Source of the DNA: Candidatus Gastranaerophilales bacterium
GTDB lineage: Bacteria; Cyanobacteriota; Vampirovibrionia; Gastranaerophilales; Gastranaerophilaceae
NCBI GenBank assembly: GCA_944323135.1
Contig: CALURI010000005.1
Location: forward strand, 1 to 64,000
Length of the DNA stretch: 64,000 nucleotides
Direction of reading: 5' to 3'
The notes beneath the pieces are model-generated. The model had not been told where the DNA came from. It searched no databases and worked only from the letters and a program-made list of their open reading frames with translations. The position numbers and the translations under genes are program-made. Below, in pieces: positions 1 through 8,228 of the stretch (the first letter of the stretch is position 1; each line of letters opens with the position of its first letter).

Positions 1-134
1 ATTATATTATCCATTTTATGCTTTGTCACACCAATAGTAACAGCAACAATTACAGCTATTACAAGCATTACAATGACAATCTCTGCCAATGTATAAGCAT
101 CCCGCAAAAGAGCAGAAAGATTTAATTTTTTCAT
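1..134 (-). CDS. prepilin-like protein, N-terminal fragment (runs off window)
   Basis: Reading leftwards from an ATG at 134, the frame encodes a short basic leader followed by DAYTLAEIVIVMLVIAVIVA, a type IV prepilin or pseudopilin N-terminal helix. The cleavage site would be after Ala, before Tyr, with the conserved Glu at +5 of the mature protein. A GAGGT Shine-Dalgarno lies just upstream of the ATG. Only 44 codons are inside the window, so the globular domain cannot be seen. Such proteins are cleaved by prepilin peptidase and assembled by type IV pilus or type II secretion machinery, none of which is encoded nearby. Its sequence is less close to the FTLAEVLITLG pilins found elsewhere in the window. 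Confidence 0.7.
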   Translation of the reverse strand, partial: MKKLNLSALLRDAYTLAEIVIVMLVIAVIVAVTIGVTKHKMDNI

Positions 135-179
135 ACATACCTCATTTTAATAAAAACAATACTCATAATGAATATATTT

Positions 180-208
180 ATTGTATAATATTTTTTTGAA
201 GAATTCAA
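180..208 (-). promoter_or_regulatory. sigma-70-type promoter for the prepilin fragment
   Basis: On the minus strand, TTGAAT (208-203) and TACAAT (185-180) are separated by 17 nt and lie about 45 nt upstream of the ATG at 134. The match is good, but promoter-like strings are common in AT-rich DNA. Confidence 0.4.
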
Positions 209-229
209 GTATATAATAAATTCGGGTAG

Positions 230-257
230 TTACAAAAAATAAAAATTGTGATAGAAT
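230..257 (+). promoter_or_regulatory. putative promoter for the exported protein gene
   Basis: TTACAA (230-235), a 16-nt spacer and TAGAAT (252-257) predict transcription from about 264. That leaves a short leader holding the GAGAAGGGG ribosome site and argues for the ATG at 293 rather than the in-frame GTG at 248. Confidence 0.4.
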
Positions 258-292
258 ATTGTTGTAAAAAATTAGAGAAGGGGATTCTATTA

Positions 293-787
293 ATGTATTT
301 AAAAAATTTCAAAATTTTAATACTTATTTTAGCTATAACAGCAGGAACAAACATTTTTGCTGCAACATCAGGTTATACTATTGTAAATGCAAACGGAGTG
401 CAAACTCAAAGCTCTACTCCGACTTATTCAACGGTAAACCCTCTTGATATTGTCGCAAGACCTAATTTCTATCTTAACAAAAATGTTAAGATTAAAGCTA
501 AATTTGATAAATTCTCAACACTTGGACTGGATTACAACCCGGCAATGAGAAGCTCTCAAGATTATATTTCTTTTTTAATTCAGCGACCTGATGTAACAGA
601 TCATAACATACCGCTTTCTGAATTAAAAATTTTCTTAAAAAGAACAGAAGCTGAAAAATACATCGAATTAAATTCCGGAGACATCGTAGAATTCAGCGGA
701 AAAGTATTTTCTAATGCTTTAGGTGACGCTTGGATGGATGCTGATAAATTCACCGTAATCAGTTCAAAGCCTAAAGAAGATAAATAA
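293..787 (+). CDS. exported protein of unknown function, possible OB-fold
   Basis: The product is 164 aa. A lysine followed by a hydrophobic stretch ending FAATSG is a clear signal peptide, so the protein should act outside the cytoplasmic membrane. The mature part, with segments NKNVKIKAKFDKF and LNSGDIVEFSGKVF, alternates beta-strand-like stretches and resembles small OB-fold proteins, but I do not recognise a named family. I chose the ATG at 293 because GAGAAGGGG sits about 10 nt upstream; an in-frame GTG at 248 would give 179 aa with no ribosome site and would bury the signal peptide. It precedes the GH57/DUF3536 gene by 27 nt and is probably cotranscribed with it. Confidence 0.65.
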   Translation: MYLKNFKILILILAITAGTNIFAATSGYTIVNANGVQTQSSTPTYSTVNPLDIVARPNFYLNKNVKIKAKFDKFSTLGLDYNPAMRSSQDYISFLIQRPDVTDHNIPLSELKIFLKRTEAEKYIELNSGDIVEFSGKVFSNALGDAWMDADKFTVISSKPKEDK

Positions 788-814
788 AATCCTAAATTAT
801 AACGGAGTTAAGAA

Positions 815-3316
815 ATGAGCGATAAAAAAAATGATATATTTCTAACAATACATGGCCACTTTTACCAGCCACCAAGAGAAAATCCTTGGCTTGAAGCTAT
901 TGAACTTCAAGATAGTGCACTGCCTTTCCACGATTGGAATGAAAGGATTAATAAAGAATGCTATAATCCTAATTCCGTTTCTAAAATAGTTGACAGTAGA
1001 AATAGAATCCTCGATGTTGTAAATAATTATGAACATATGAGTTTTAACTTTGGGCCGACTCTGCTATCTTGGATGGAACATTATGCTCCTTTAACCTATG
1101 AAAGAATTATAAAAGCAGACATAGAAAGTATCTCCGAACACAATGGACATGGTAATGCCATCGCTCAAGTATATAATCATATCATTATGCCATTGGCAAA
1201 TGAAAAAGATAAAGAAACACAAATAAAATGGGGGATTAGAGATTTTGAATACCGTTTTGGTAGAAAACCTGAAGGTATGTGGTTAGCTGAAACTGCTGTT
1301 GACGATGATACCCTAAGATTATTGGAAGAAAACGGAATTAAATTTACAATTCTTTCTCCATATCAAGCTTTAAAATTCAAAAACAAAAATGACAAAGAAT
1401 GGACTGATGTAAGCTGGGGAAATATCGATCCAGCTCGTTCTTACAAATATAATATTAAATCAGCACCTGGGAAATCCATAGATTTATTTTTCTACGACGG
1501 AGCGATTTCTCGTTCTGTCGCTTTTGACGAACTTTTAAAAGATGGTAACAAATTTATTAAACGCTTAACAGAAGGGGTTTCAGATTGCAGAGATTACCCT
1601 CAATTAGTACATATTGCCACAGACGGAGAAAGTTACGGGCACCATACAAAGTTTGGAGATATGGCTCTTGCGTATGTATTAAAGATTAAAGCAAAAGACG
1701 AAGGCTTCACAATCACTAATTACGGCGAATATCTTGAAAAATACAGAAGTAATTGTGAAGTTGATATAAAACAAGCTTCAAGTTGGAGCTGCTTCCACGG
1801 TGTAGGACGTTGGAAAGAAGATTGCGGCTGTTCAACTGGAGGACATCCGGGATGGAACCAAAAATGGAGAAAACCTTTAAGAGATGCCTTGGATTACTTA
1901 AGAGATGAACTTGTTATCCTTTTTGAAAGCGAAGGCCCGAAATATTTTGATAATGTTTGGGATGTCAGAAACAGTTATATTAACGTTATTTTAGACAGAA
2001 ATGAAATTAACGTGAAAAAATTTCAACAAGAAAATTTTAAACCAGATTTATCAGATGATCAAAAAGTTCATGCAATGGAGCTACTTGAAATTCAACGCCA
2101 AGCAATGCTCATGTATACAAGTTGCGGCTGGTTTTTCTCTGAAATTTCAGGTATTGAAACTGTTCAAATAATGAAATATGCAGCTAGAGCAATGCAGCTT
2201 GCATCGAAATTTACAAATAAAAATCTTGAAGAAAAATTCTTAAGCATACTTTCAGAAGCAAAAAGCAATATCCCGGAACACGGGACAGGAAAAGAAATTT
2301 TTGAACGCTTTGTAAAACCGTCAATTGTTACAACAAAACAAATTGCAAGTCTGTGGGCATTATCTTCTTTATATGAAGATTTTGAAGATGAAGAAAGTGT
2401 TTATTGTTATACAATTAAACGCCACGCATATAAAAAAGTTCAAAAAGGCTTGTCAACATTTGTTGTAGGGCATATTGAAATTCAATCAAAGATTACACTG
2501 CAAAAATCAAATGTTATGTTTGCTCTTATGCAATATGCAGGCGGTGATTTCCACTGTTCTATTAAGGAATATTCTGATGATACTGAATTTAACAGAATTA
2601 AAACTGACCTTATTAAAACATTTCTTATGAATCCTTTAACTGAAATTATTCGAGCACTTGATGAATATTTCGGGAAAGAATATTTCACTTTAAAAGACAT
2701 ATTTATTGAAGAAAGAAGAAAAATATTACAAATTCTTCTTAAAGGGAAACTCGAAAAATTCTCACAAACATACCAAGAAATGTATGATGAAGGTAAAGGT
2801 TCCATTTATCACTTACAAGGCTTAGGATTAAAAATCCCTGACGAATTTAAAATTTCAGCTGCCTATGCTTTAAGCCATAAATTTAATGATATTGTGATAC
2901 ATTCCGGTGGATTTGTTGACGATGAAATTATACAACAAGCAGTAGATTTGAATTATGAAGCTAAAAAAATTGACATACAACTAGACAAATCTCCTTCAAA
3001 TAAAATATTTGGTAAAAAAATTCTTCAAAACATTAACAGACTTGTTCACAGTTTTGAAATTCAACAAGCAGATGTTGTTTTAGAGATATTTGACAATATA
3101 AGGAAATTAGAATTACAAATTGATATTTCTGAAGCTCAAAACATATATTTCTCTAAAATTTATCACAGAATAGGCGATATTATTGAATCAGGAGAATTAA
3201 ATAATAAACGTTCATCAACCAAACGTTTTGTTGAAATGTTGCTTGATATTGGTGAAAATTTAAACATTAATACAGAATTTTACAGAAAAAAATTAGATAA
3301 AATAATGTTTCAATAA
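815..3316 (+). CDS. GH57-like glycoside hydrolase with DUF3536 domain
   Basis: The 833-aa protein starts with the GH57 N-terminal signature HGHFYQPPRENPW (residues 13-25). It carries MWLAETAVDDDTLRLL, the region that bears the catalytic nucleophile in GH57 enzymes, and ATDGESYGHH further on. The C-terminal half matches what is known of the DUF3536 extension found on large cyanobacterial and other bacterial GH57 proteins. GH57 members act on alpha-glucans (amylase, branching enzyme, 4-alpha-glucanotransferase); substrate cannot be told from sequence alone. There is no signal peptide, so a cytoplasmic role in glycogen or maltodextrin metabolism is the likely one. The start has AACGGAG about 10 nt upstream. 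Confidence 0.88.
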   Translation: MSDKKNDIFLTIHGHFYQPPRENPWLEAIELQDSALPFHDWNERINKECYNPNSVSKIVDSRNRILDVVNNYEHMSFNFGPTLLSWMEHYAPLTYERIIKADIESISEHNGHGNAIAQVYNHIIMPLANEKDKETQIKWGIRDFEYRFGRKPEGMWLAETAVDDDTLRLLEENGIKFTILSPYQALKFKNKNDKEWTDVSWGNIDPARSYKYNIKSAPGKSIDLFFYDGAISRSVAFDELLKDGNKFIKRLTEGVSDCRDYPQLVHIATDGESYGHHTKFGDMALAYVLKIKAKDEGFTITNYGEYLEKYRSNCEVDIKQASSWSCFHGVGRWKEDCGCSTGGHPGWNQKWRKPLRDALDYLRDELVILFESEGPKYFDNVWDVRNSYINVILDRNEINVKKFQQENFKPDLSDDQKVHAMELLEIQRQAMLMYTSCGWFFSEISGIETVQIMKYAARAMQLASKFTNKNLEEKFLSILSEAKSNIPEHGTGKEIFERFVKPSIVTTKQIASLWALSSLYEDFEDEESVYCYTIKRHAYKKVQKGLSTFVVGHIEIQSKITLQKSNVMFALMQYAGGDFHCSIKEYSDDTEFNRIKTDLIKTFLMNPLTEIIRALDEYFGKEYFTLKDIFIEERRKILQILLKGKLEKFSQTYQEMYDEGKGSIYHLQGLGLKIPDEFKISAAYALSHKFNDIVIHSGGFVDDEIIQQAVDLNYEAKKIDIQLDKSPSNKIFGKKILQNINRLVHSFEIQQADVVLEIFDNIRKLELQIDISEAQNIYFSKIYHRIGDIIESGELNNKRSSTKRFVEMLLDIGENLNINTEFYRKKLDKIMFQ

Positions 3317-3335
3317 AAAAATACAGCTTTAAATT

Positions 3336-3917
3336 TTACCAATTTTCTGAACCATATTTTTTATAATAATCAATATTTTTCAAAATTTTGTTTTCTACAG
3401 CAACAATTTTTTGTAAAGCTTCTTCATCATTTGTACGCATCTTAAGAAGTTTTAATTCAAGCAATTCTTCTTTAGAACGCCTTATTTTTTGTTTAATTTC
3501 TTCTCTCTGCCAAAAAAGCCAACCCTCAAAACCGCATCCTGGAGGAACAATGACCCAAGGTGAAGAAGGGCAATGTTTACATAAATCAAGACGGGTTTCA
3601 TATCTGGAACATAAATTGTTATCCTGAAGATATTTACAAGTATAAAATGTAATTTCATCTTCTTTATAATTTTCGTCCTCTTTAAGACGATTTATAATAT
3701 TATCGACAATTTCGGCATCAACATTTCTTGCCTCATCAATCGAAGAGAAAGGAACAAAGAGGGACAAAAAATCTTTTGCCCCTTTATCATTATTTTTAGC
3801 CATTTCCTGCAATTTGTTATAAGGAATTGAAGTTGTAACTACTCGACAGCATTTTCCACACATATGACATAAATGCTGAGGACGTTTATTCAAATAATTT
3901 TCCTCATAATTCCCCAT
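3336..3917 (-). CDS. YkgJ-type cysteine-cluster (CxxCxxCC) protein
   Basis: About 193 aa. The N-terminal CHMCGKCC and the later cysteines in FYTCKYLQDNNLCSRYETR and LCKHCPSSP form the pattern of the YkgJ family, often described as a putative zinc- or iron-chelating domain. No enzymatic role is established. A second, longer member with the same arrangement lies at 9285-9965, so the cell keeps at least two paralogues. The start is uncertain: the frame stays open to a TTG at 3941, and neither start has a convincing ribosome site. I prefer the ATG at 3917. The gene converges with the GH57 gene across a 19-nt gap. Confidence 0.75.
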   Translation of the reverse strand: MGNYEENYLNKRPQHLCHMCGKCCRVVTTSIPYNKLQEMAKNNDKGAKDFLSLFVPFSSIDEARNVDAEIVDNIINRLKEDENYKEDEITFYTCKYLQDNNLCSRYETRLDLCKHCPSSPWVIVPPGCGFEGWLFWQREEIKQKIRRSKEELLELKLLKMRTNDEEALQKIVAVENKILKNIDYYKKYGSENW

Positions 3918-3996
3918 ATTTAAATTATAGCTATCATGCAAAAAATAAAAAAATTATGTAACATTTCTTAAAATAAGAGCAATAATTTTTCACATA

Positions 3997-4019
3997 TTTA
4001 CTTTATAAATATAAGTAAA
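3997..4019. promoter_or_regulatory. small inverted repeat upstream of the Q-rich gene
   Basis: TTTACTT (3997-4003) and AAGTAAA (4013-4019) are inverted around a 9-nt AT centre, 20 nt before the ATG at 4039. It could be an operator or the stem of a leader hairpin. A short AT-rich repeat like this could also be chance. Confidence 0.2.
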
Positions 4020-4038
4020 GTAGTAAAGGGTAGTTTTC

Positions 4039-4917
4039 ATGCAAAGTTCTGTAGGTCAACAAAACATTCAACAACAGCAGATAAAACCTCAAATTCAGCC
4101 ATTAGCACAGCAAAATTTACAAAATAATTCCCAAGCTGTGCAAACTAATATTCCTCAACAAACATCAACGGCTCAACCGGTACAATCTGTACCTTTACAA
4201 CAATATCAAACAACACCGATTAATGCTGGTCAGCCGCAGCAACAATGTCAAAATGTACAAGTTCCGAATTATTCAGGTGTAAATATTCAAATATTTAATC
4301 CATCAGTCACAACACCCGGTTCAACAGCTCCGGTATATAACGTTAATGCTCCTAATTATGGTAACACTCCGGCTTCAGGCTGTTATCCGTCAGGTTATTA
4401 CACTAACAACTGGGGCAATGGCAATAACAATCAAAAAACAACAAACTCAACTGAAAATAAAACTACAGAGAAAAAGACTGAAAAACGAGAAATAGTTCAA
4501 TTAACAGATGATTATATAAGAAATCTTGAAAATTACTTAAACAGCCAAGACAAAGAAGTTCGTCTAATGGGTGCAAAAGAAGTAATTGCAAGGCTTGAAG
4601 AAGACCATTCGAGAAAAGATGACAAAGCTCTAAATGCTTTAATCAATAAAATGCTTCAAGATCCTTCAACTCCTGTAAAAATACTTGCATTAAGTGCTCT
4701 TGATTCAAGGGTTGTATCAGGAGATGATTATACAGTAGGTCTTCTAAAACAAATGCAAAATTCAACTTCCGGTTACGGTCAAGACGCAATGCAAGCAACA
4801 AATATCTTGTTAAAAATGGCAGGTAAAAAAGTAGAAAAAGAATTTGAGGTACAAGATAACAAAAATAAACAGTCACAAACTACCTCAAACACAGTAAAAA
4901 CAACGGAAGCAAAATAG
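4039..4917 (+). CDS. Gln/Pro-rich protein with C-terminal HEAT-like region
   Basis: The 292-aa product has two parts. Residues 1 to about 150 are rich in Gln, Pro, Asn and Thr and look disordered. From about residue 150, after a charged EKKTEKREIV hinge, helices such as YLNSQDKEVRLMGAKEVI and DPSTPVKILALSALDS resemble HEAT-type alpha-helical repeats. There is no signal peptide or membrane segment. AAAGGG lies upstream of the ATG. The next gene begins 10 nt after this stop, so the two are probably cotranscribed and may work together. I do not recognise the family. Confidence 0.6.
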   Translation: MQSSVGQQNIQQQQIKPQIQPLAQQNLQNNSQAVQTNIPQQTSTAQPVQSVPLQQYQTTPINAGQPQQQCQNVQVPNYSGVNIQIFNPSVTTPGSTAPVYNVNAPNYGNTPASGCYPSGYYTNNWGNGNNNQKTTNSTENKTTEKKTEKREIVQLTDDYIRNLENYLNSQDKEVRLMGAKEVIARLEEDHSRKDDKALNALINKMLQDPSTPVKILALSALDSRVVSGDDYTVGLLKQMQNSTSGYGQDAMQATNILLKMAGKKVEKEFEVQDNKNKQSQTTSNTVKTTEAK

Positions 4918-4926
4918 GTGTGAAAC

Positions 4927-5403
4927 ATGAGTATTAGCACAGCACTAAAATCAGTTAAAAATAATATCCCAAAATATATATACAAAGGTGCCGGAGTTGC
5001 AGCTTTAGGTATAATCGGTTATGATGCCCATGTTCTTGGGAAACTTCAATCTGATGTATATTCTAAAACAGGAGATGCAAATGCCTGTATGGCAGCTTTC
5101 AATAATTCTCAATATTTAACAAGTCCTAGTATTACAGCTTCTAAAGTTAAAAAAGGTGTATTCAACTGGGAAGTTGACAGCAACATACGTCATTTTATAA
5201 ATTCAGGCATAGGATATTTTAAAGGTTTCGGAACTATGCTTGTAGATAGTGTTATCCCGCTAGGACTCGGGCTTGGAGCTCTTCTTGGTAAAGGTAAATG
5301 GTCAAAATTCTCTGCTATTGGTTTAGGAGCATTTGGAGTCGTTAAAATATTCAAAGACGTATTAGGCTTCGGTCATTATAACGACTTAAACAAAAAATAT
5401 TAA
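4927..5403 (+). CDS. small membrane protein of unknown function
   Basis: The 158-aa product has a hydrophobic glycine-rich segment near the N-terminus (GAGVAALGIIGYDAHVLG) and two more toward the C-terminus (VDSVIPLGLGLGALLG and FSAIGLGAFGVVKIF). A membrane-associated protein is likely. It has AGGTG upstream and follows the Q-rich gene by 10 nt. Its last 4 nt overlap the 3' end of trmD on the other strand. No family is recognised. Confidence 0.6.
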   Translation: MSISTALKSVKNNIPKYIYKGAGVAALGIIGYDAHVLGKLQSDVYSKTGDANACMAAFNNSQYLTSPSITASKVKKGVFNWEVDSNIRHFINSGIGYFKGFGTMLVDSVIPLGLGLGALLGKGKWSKFSAIGLGAFGVVKIFKDVLGFGHYNDLNKKY

Positions 5404-6095
5404 CCGTCAAATCTTTCTTTATATAATTTATATAAATCAGGACGCTTAATTTTGGTTCTTTTAATACTTTCATTTAAACGAAATTCATTTATCTCTTTAT
5501 GATTTCCGTTTAGTAAAACTTCCGGAACCTTCAAACCTCTATACTCTCTTGGTCTTGTGTAATGCGGGTATTCAATAAGTCCGTTTGCAAAACTGTCCTC
5601 CTCTGCAGATTCAATCTTGCCAAGCGTTCCTTCAAGTTTTCGGCTGACTGCATCTATAAGACACAAAGCAGGTAATTCCCCACCAGTTAATACAAAATCG
5701 CCAATAGAAATTTCTCTTGGCTTTATTATGTCTCTTATTCTTTCATCAAACCCTTCATAATGCCCGCATAACAAAATTATTTGGTCAAATTCTGCAAACT
5801 CATTTACAATATTATCAGTTAACGGTTCTCCCTGCGGGGAAAGCATTACTGTCAAAGAATTATCCACTCTTTTTACACTTTCATAAGCATCAACATAAGG
5901 CTGAACCATTAATACCATACCTGCGCCGCCGCCATATGGAGAATCATCTACTTTTTTATGCTTATCCAATGTATAATCTCTTGGATTGATTGTATTAACT
6001 TTTAAAATACCGCTTTCTACAGCACGTTTTAAAATACTATAATTACAACTCTGTTCAATCATTTCAGGAAATAAAGTTAATACATCAAATATCAT
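5400..6095 (-). CDS. trmD: tRNA (guanine-N1-)-methyltransferase TrmD
   Basis: TrmD methylates N1 of G37 in tRNAs, using SAM, and prevents +1 frameshifting. The 231-aa length is normal. Diagnostic segments are MIFDVLTLFPEM at the N-terminus, the trefoil-knot SAM-binding stretch LLCGHYEGFDERI, and EISIGDFVLTGGELPAL. The gene is translationally coupled to rimM: the ATG overlaps the rimM stop by one nucleotide. The order zinc-ribbon protein, rimM, trmD keeps part of the common rpsP-rimM-trmD arrangement. Confidence 0.97.
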   Translation of the reverse strand: MIFDVLTLFPEMIEQSCNYSILKRAVESGILKVNTINPRDYTLDKHKKVDDSPYGGGAGMVLMVQPYVDAYESVKRVDNSLTVMLSPQGEPLTDNIVNEFAEFDQIILLCGHYEGFDERIRDIIKPREISIGDFVLTGGELPALCLIDAVSRKLEGTLGKIESAEEDSFANGLIEYPHYTRPREYRGLKVPEVLLNGNHKEINEFRLNESIKRTKIKRPDLYKLYKERFDG

Positions 6096-6607
6096 TATTC
6101 AATCAATCCTTCAATATTGTTTATTGTAATTTTGCGTTCTTTAATATTTACATCAGTCACAATTGCCTTAACAAAAGGGATAAGCACAATATTTTTTGAA
6201 TTTGTTTTAACAGATAAAAGATCACTTGCACCGTTATTTGAAACTCCAACAACAAAACCTTGCTTTACCCCATTCTGGTCAAAAACTTCAAGACTCACAA
6301 GCTCATCAATTAAAAATTCATCTTCATCCAAAGCTTCTCTTATAGTTGTTTCTTCAACGTATAAAAAAGCACCCTTATATTCCATTAATTCATTAATCGA
6401 ATTAATTCCTTCAAATTTTACTAAAGCATAATTTTTATGCAATCTTATACTTTGAATATTTAAAGGCAAATAATCATGTTCTTTTTTTACAAAAACTTTA
6501 TTTAAAGAACAGAAAAAATCTGACTGATTTTTAGTAAAACCGACCTTTGCTTCACCTTTTATTCCATGAAAATTTAAGATTTTACCAACAGAAACAAATT
6601 TAGTCAT
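6095..6607 (-). CDS. rimM: ribosome maturation factor RimM
   Basis: RimM helps mature the 30S head by binding S19. The 170-aa protein shows the RimM barrel start VGKILNFHGIKGEAKV and the PRC-barrel end IPFVKAIVTDVNIKERKI. It lies 5 nt after the zinc-ribbon gene and overlaps trmD by one base, giving a three-gene operon read from the promoter near 7749-7777. Confidence 0.96.
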   Translation of the reverse strand: MTKFVSVGKILNFHGIKGEAKVGFTKNQSDFFCSLNKVFVKKEHDYLPLNIQSIRLHKNYALVKFEGINSINELMEYKGAFLYVEETTIREALDEDEFLIDELVSLEVFDQNGVKQGFVVGVSNNGASDLLSVKTNSKNIVLIPFVKAIVTDVNIKERKITINNIEGLIE

Positions 6608-6612
6608 AAATA

Positions 6613-7641
6613 TTAAGCTTCCGGAGTTTCATCAACTTTTTTGGGTTTTCTGCCTCTTTTAGGTTTTGCCGGTTCTTCTTCCGTTTTAACTTCTTCATTT
6701 TTTACATCAACAGCCTGAATTTTTTCTGATTTATCTGTTTCTTCTTTTTGTTTTTTAAACTCTTCAGGCAAATCCGGTCTATCTTGATTCCATCTTGCTA
6801 AACCCATTTGAGAACGGATTAAACCAATGCCGACATGAACTCTCCATTCATCCATCTTCAATTGAGCTGCAATAATCTTGTGACAACCAATCGGAGGAAT
6901 AGGCAATAACGGTTCATATAAATTTTTTATAGCAAAAAGCTGATCCGGAGAAATTGCTAATTTACGTTTCGGGAACGGCAATTTCGGAAGCATCATTTTT
7001 TGTCTTACTAAATTAATTCCAAAGAAAACTTTTCTTGGTTCTAAACCGATTTTTTCACCGATAACTTCATGACAATCAGGATTTGGCAATGGCAACATAG
7101 CTTTATAAAGCTTTTCAATCATTTCCAACTGTTCCTTACTTACAAGAAGCTGTTTAGGTGCTTTTTTTTGAGGGCGTTTATTGAAATTATTTTTGTTAAA
7201 TCCACCCCCTTGAGGGCGTCTGTTATTATTAAAACCTGGTCTTTGATTTCTGTTATTATTGTAACCGCCCTGATTTCTGTTATAACTGCCGGACCTGTTA
7301 TAACCGCCTTGATTTCTGTTATAATTCGGACGATTATTATTATAATTATTTCTGTTATAACTGCCTTGGTTACTGTAAGATCTTTGATTTCTGTTATATC
7401 TTTGCGGTTCGGGATCTCCACCTGCGCTATAATAACGCGGTGCTTCATCTATTCCGCCTGCGCTGTAACCATTTAAAGGTTCTTCTTTTACAGGCACAGA
7501 AACAGTTTTTGATGAGTCAGCTTCAGAAGAAGGTGATAACATCATTTTTTTATCCGGATACAAACAATCAGGACAAATTACTCTTTTGGGGTTTTTTGTT
7601 TCAAACTCACGACCGCATTTGATACACTTGTTTACATACAT
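6613..7641 (-). CDS. zinc-ribbon protein with NG-rich linker and two tandem repeats
   Basis: The 342-aa product has four regions. Residues 1-30 hold a CxxC...CxxC zinc ribbon (CIKCGREF and CPDCLYP). Residues about 75-160 are a low-complexity Asn/Gly/Tyr/Arg/Gln tract with repeats of YNRNQGGYN. Residues about 165-285 contain two copies of a roughly 60-residue unit, each with an LYxxxLPxP core, a CH pair and a GIxLxRxxM segment. The C-terminus has the AT-hook-like KPKRGRKPKK. Such basic, NG-rich linkers are typical of RNA-associated proteins, and the location upstream of rimM and trmD fits a role in RNA or ribosome biology; that is inference. GAGG lies 8 nt before the ATG. Confidence 0.75.
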   Translation of the reverse strand: MYVNKCIKCGREFETKNPKRVICPDCLYPDKKMMLSPSSEADSSKTVSVPVKEEPLNGYSAGGIDEAPRYYSAGGDPEPQRYNRNQRSYSNQGSYNRNNYNNNRPNYNRNQGGYNRSGSYNRNQGGYNNNRNQRPGFNNNRRPQGGGFNKNNFNKRPQKKAPKQLLVSKEQLEMIEKLYKAMLPLPNPDCHEVIGEKIGLEPRKVFFGINLVRQKMMLPKLPFPKRKLAISPDQLFAIKNLYEPLLPIPPIGCHKIIAAQLKMDEWRVHVGIGLIRSQMGLARWNQDRPDLPEEFKKQKEETDKSEKIQAVDVKNEEVKTEEEPAKPKRGRKPKKVDETPEA

Positions 7642-7748
7642 AATGAAAGCCTCTTAATTAAAAAATAATAACGTAATTCCGGGTTAAATAAAGTAAAAAT
7701 TTCTCCTCAGTAAAAAAATATAATTTCTAACTCTATATTAATGTTTAT

Positions 7749-7777
7749 ATTATAACATGCTTTATAAATTTTTGCAA
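7749..7777 (-). promoter_or_regulatory. strong promoter for the zinc-ribbon/rimM/trmD operon
   Basis: On the minus strand TTGCAA (7777-7772), a 17-nt spacer and a perfect TATAAT (7754-7749) lie about 110 nt before the ATG at 7641. The long 5' leader, about 100 nt, holds no obvious hairpin. Confidence 0.6.
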
Positions 7778-7786
7778 CATACAATC

Positions 7787-8224
7787 TTATTTTTCAAGCC
7801 AAAATGTAACCGGACCGTCATTTACAAGCTCTACATCCATCATAGCCCGAAATTTTCCGGTTTCTGTTTTTATATTTTGTTCTTTTAAATATTTAATAAA
7901 ATATTCATATAAGTCAACAGCTTTTTTAGGTTCTGCTGCTTTATCAAAAGACGGACGAGTACCTTTTTTGCAATCTCCGCACAATGTAAATTGTGAAACT
8001 ACAAGTAATTCCCCGTTTACATCTTTTACGGATAAATTCATTTTTTCATTTTCATCTTCAAATATACGTAATTTTAAAATTTTATCGGCTAATTTTTCAG
8101 CATTTACTTTTTCATCCTCTTTTTCCACCCCGAGAAAAACCAAAATTCCTTTATTTATAGATGAATACAACTCTCCTGAAATACTTACAGAGGCTCTTTT
8201 TACTCTTTGGATTAATGCTTTCAA
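7787..8224 (-). CDS. dtd: D-aminoacyl-tRNA deacylase Dtd
   Basis: Dtd removes D-amino acids (and glycine from tRNA-Ala) that were wrongly attached to tRNA. The 145-aa length is typical. The two active-site motifs are present: SQFTL and, at the C-terminus, NDGPVTFWLE. The start is a TTG at 8224; its AGAGGAAAGG ribosome site lies inside the end of rlmN, with 4 nt between rlmN and dtd, so the two are probably coupled. Confidence 0.95.
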   Translation of the reverse strand: MKALIQRVKRASVSISGELYSSINKGILVFLGVEKEDEKVNAEKLADKILKLRIFEDENEKMNLSVKDVNGELLVVSQFTLCGDCKKGTRPSFDKAAEPKKAVDLYEYFIKYLKEQNIKTETGKFRAMMDVELVNDGPVTFWLEK

Positions 8225-8228
8225 TTTT

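Noticed and set aside
7069-7476. Overlapping open frames on both strands of the NG-rich tract
   Set aside because: They arise from the repetitive codons of the zinc-ribbon protein and have no ribosome sites; the minus-strand 342-aa frame has a promoter and clear domains.
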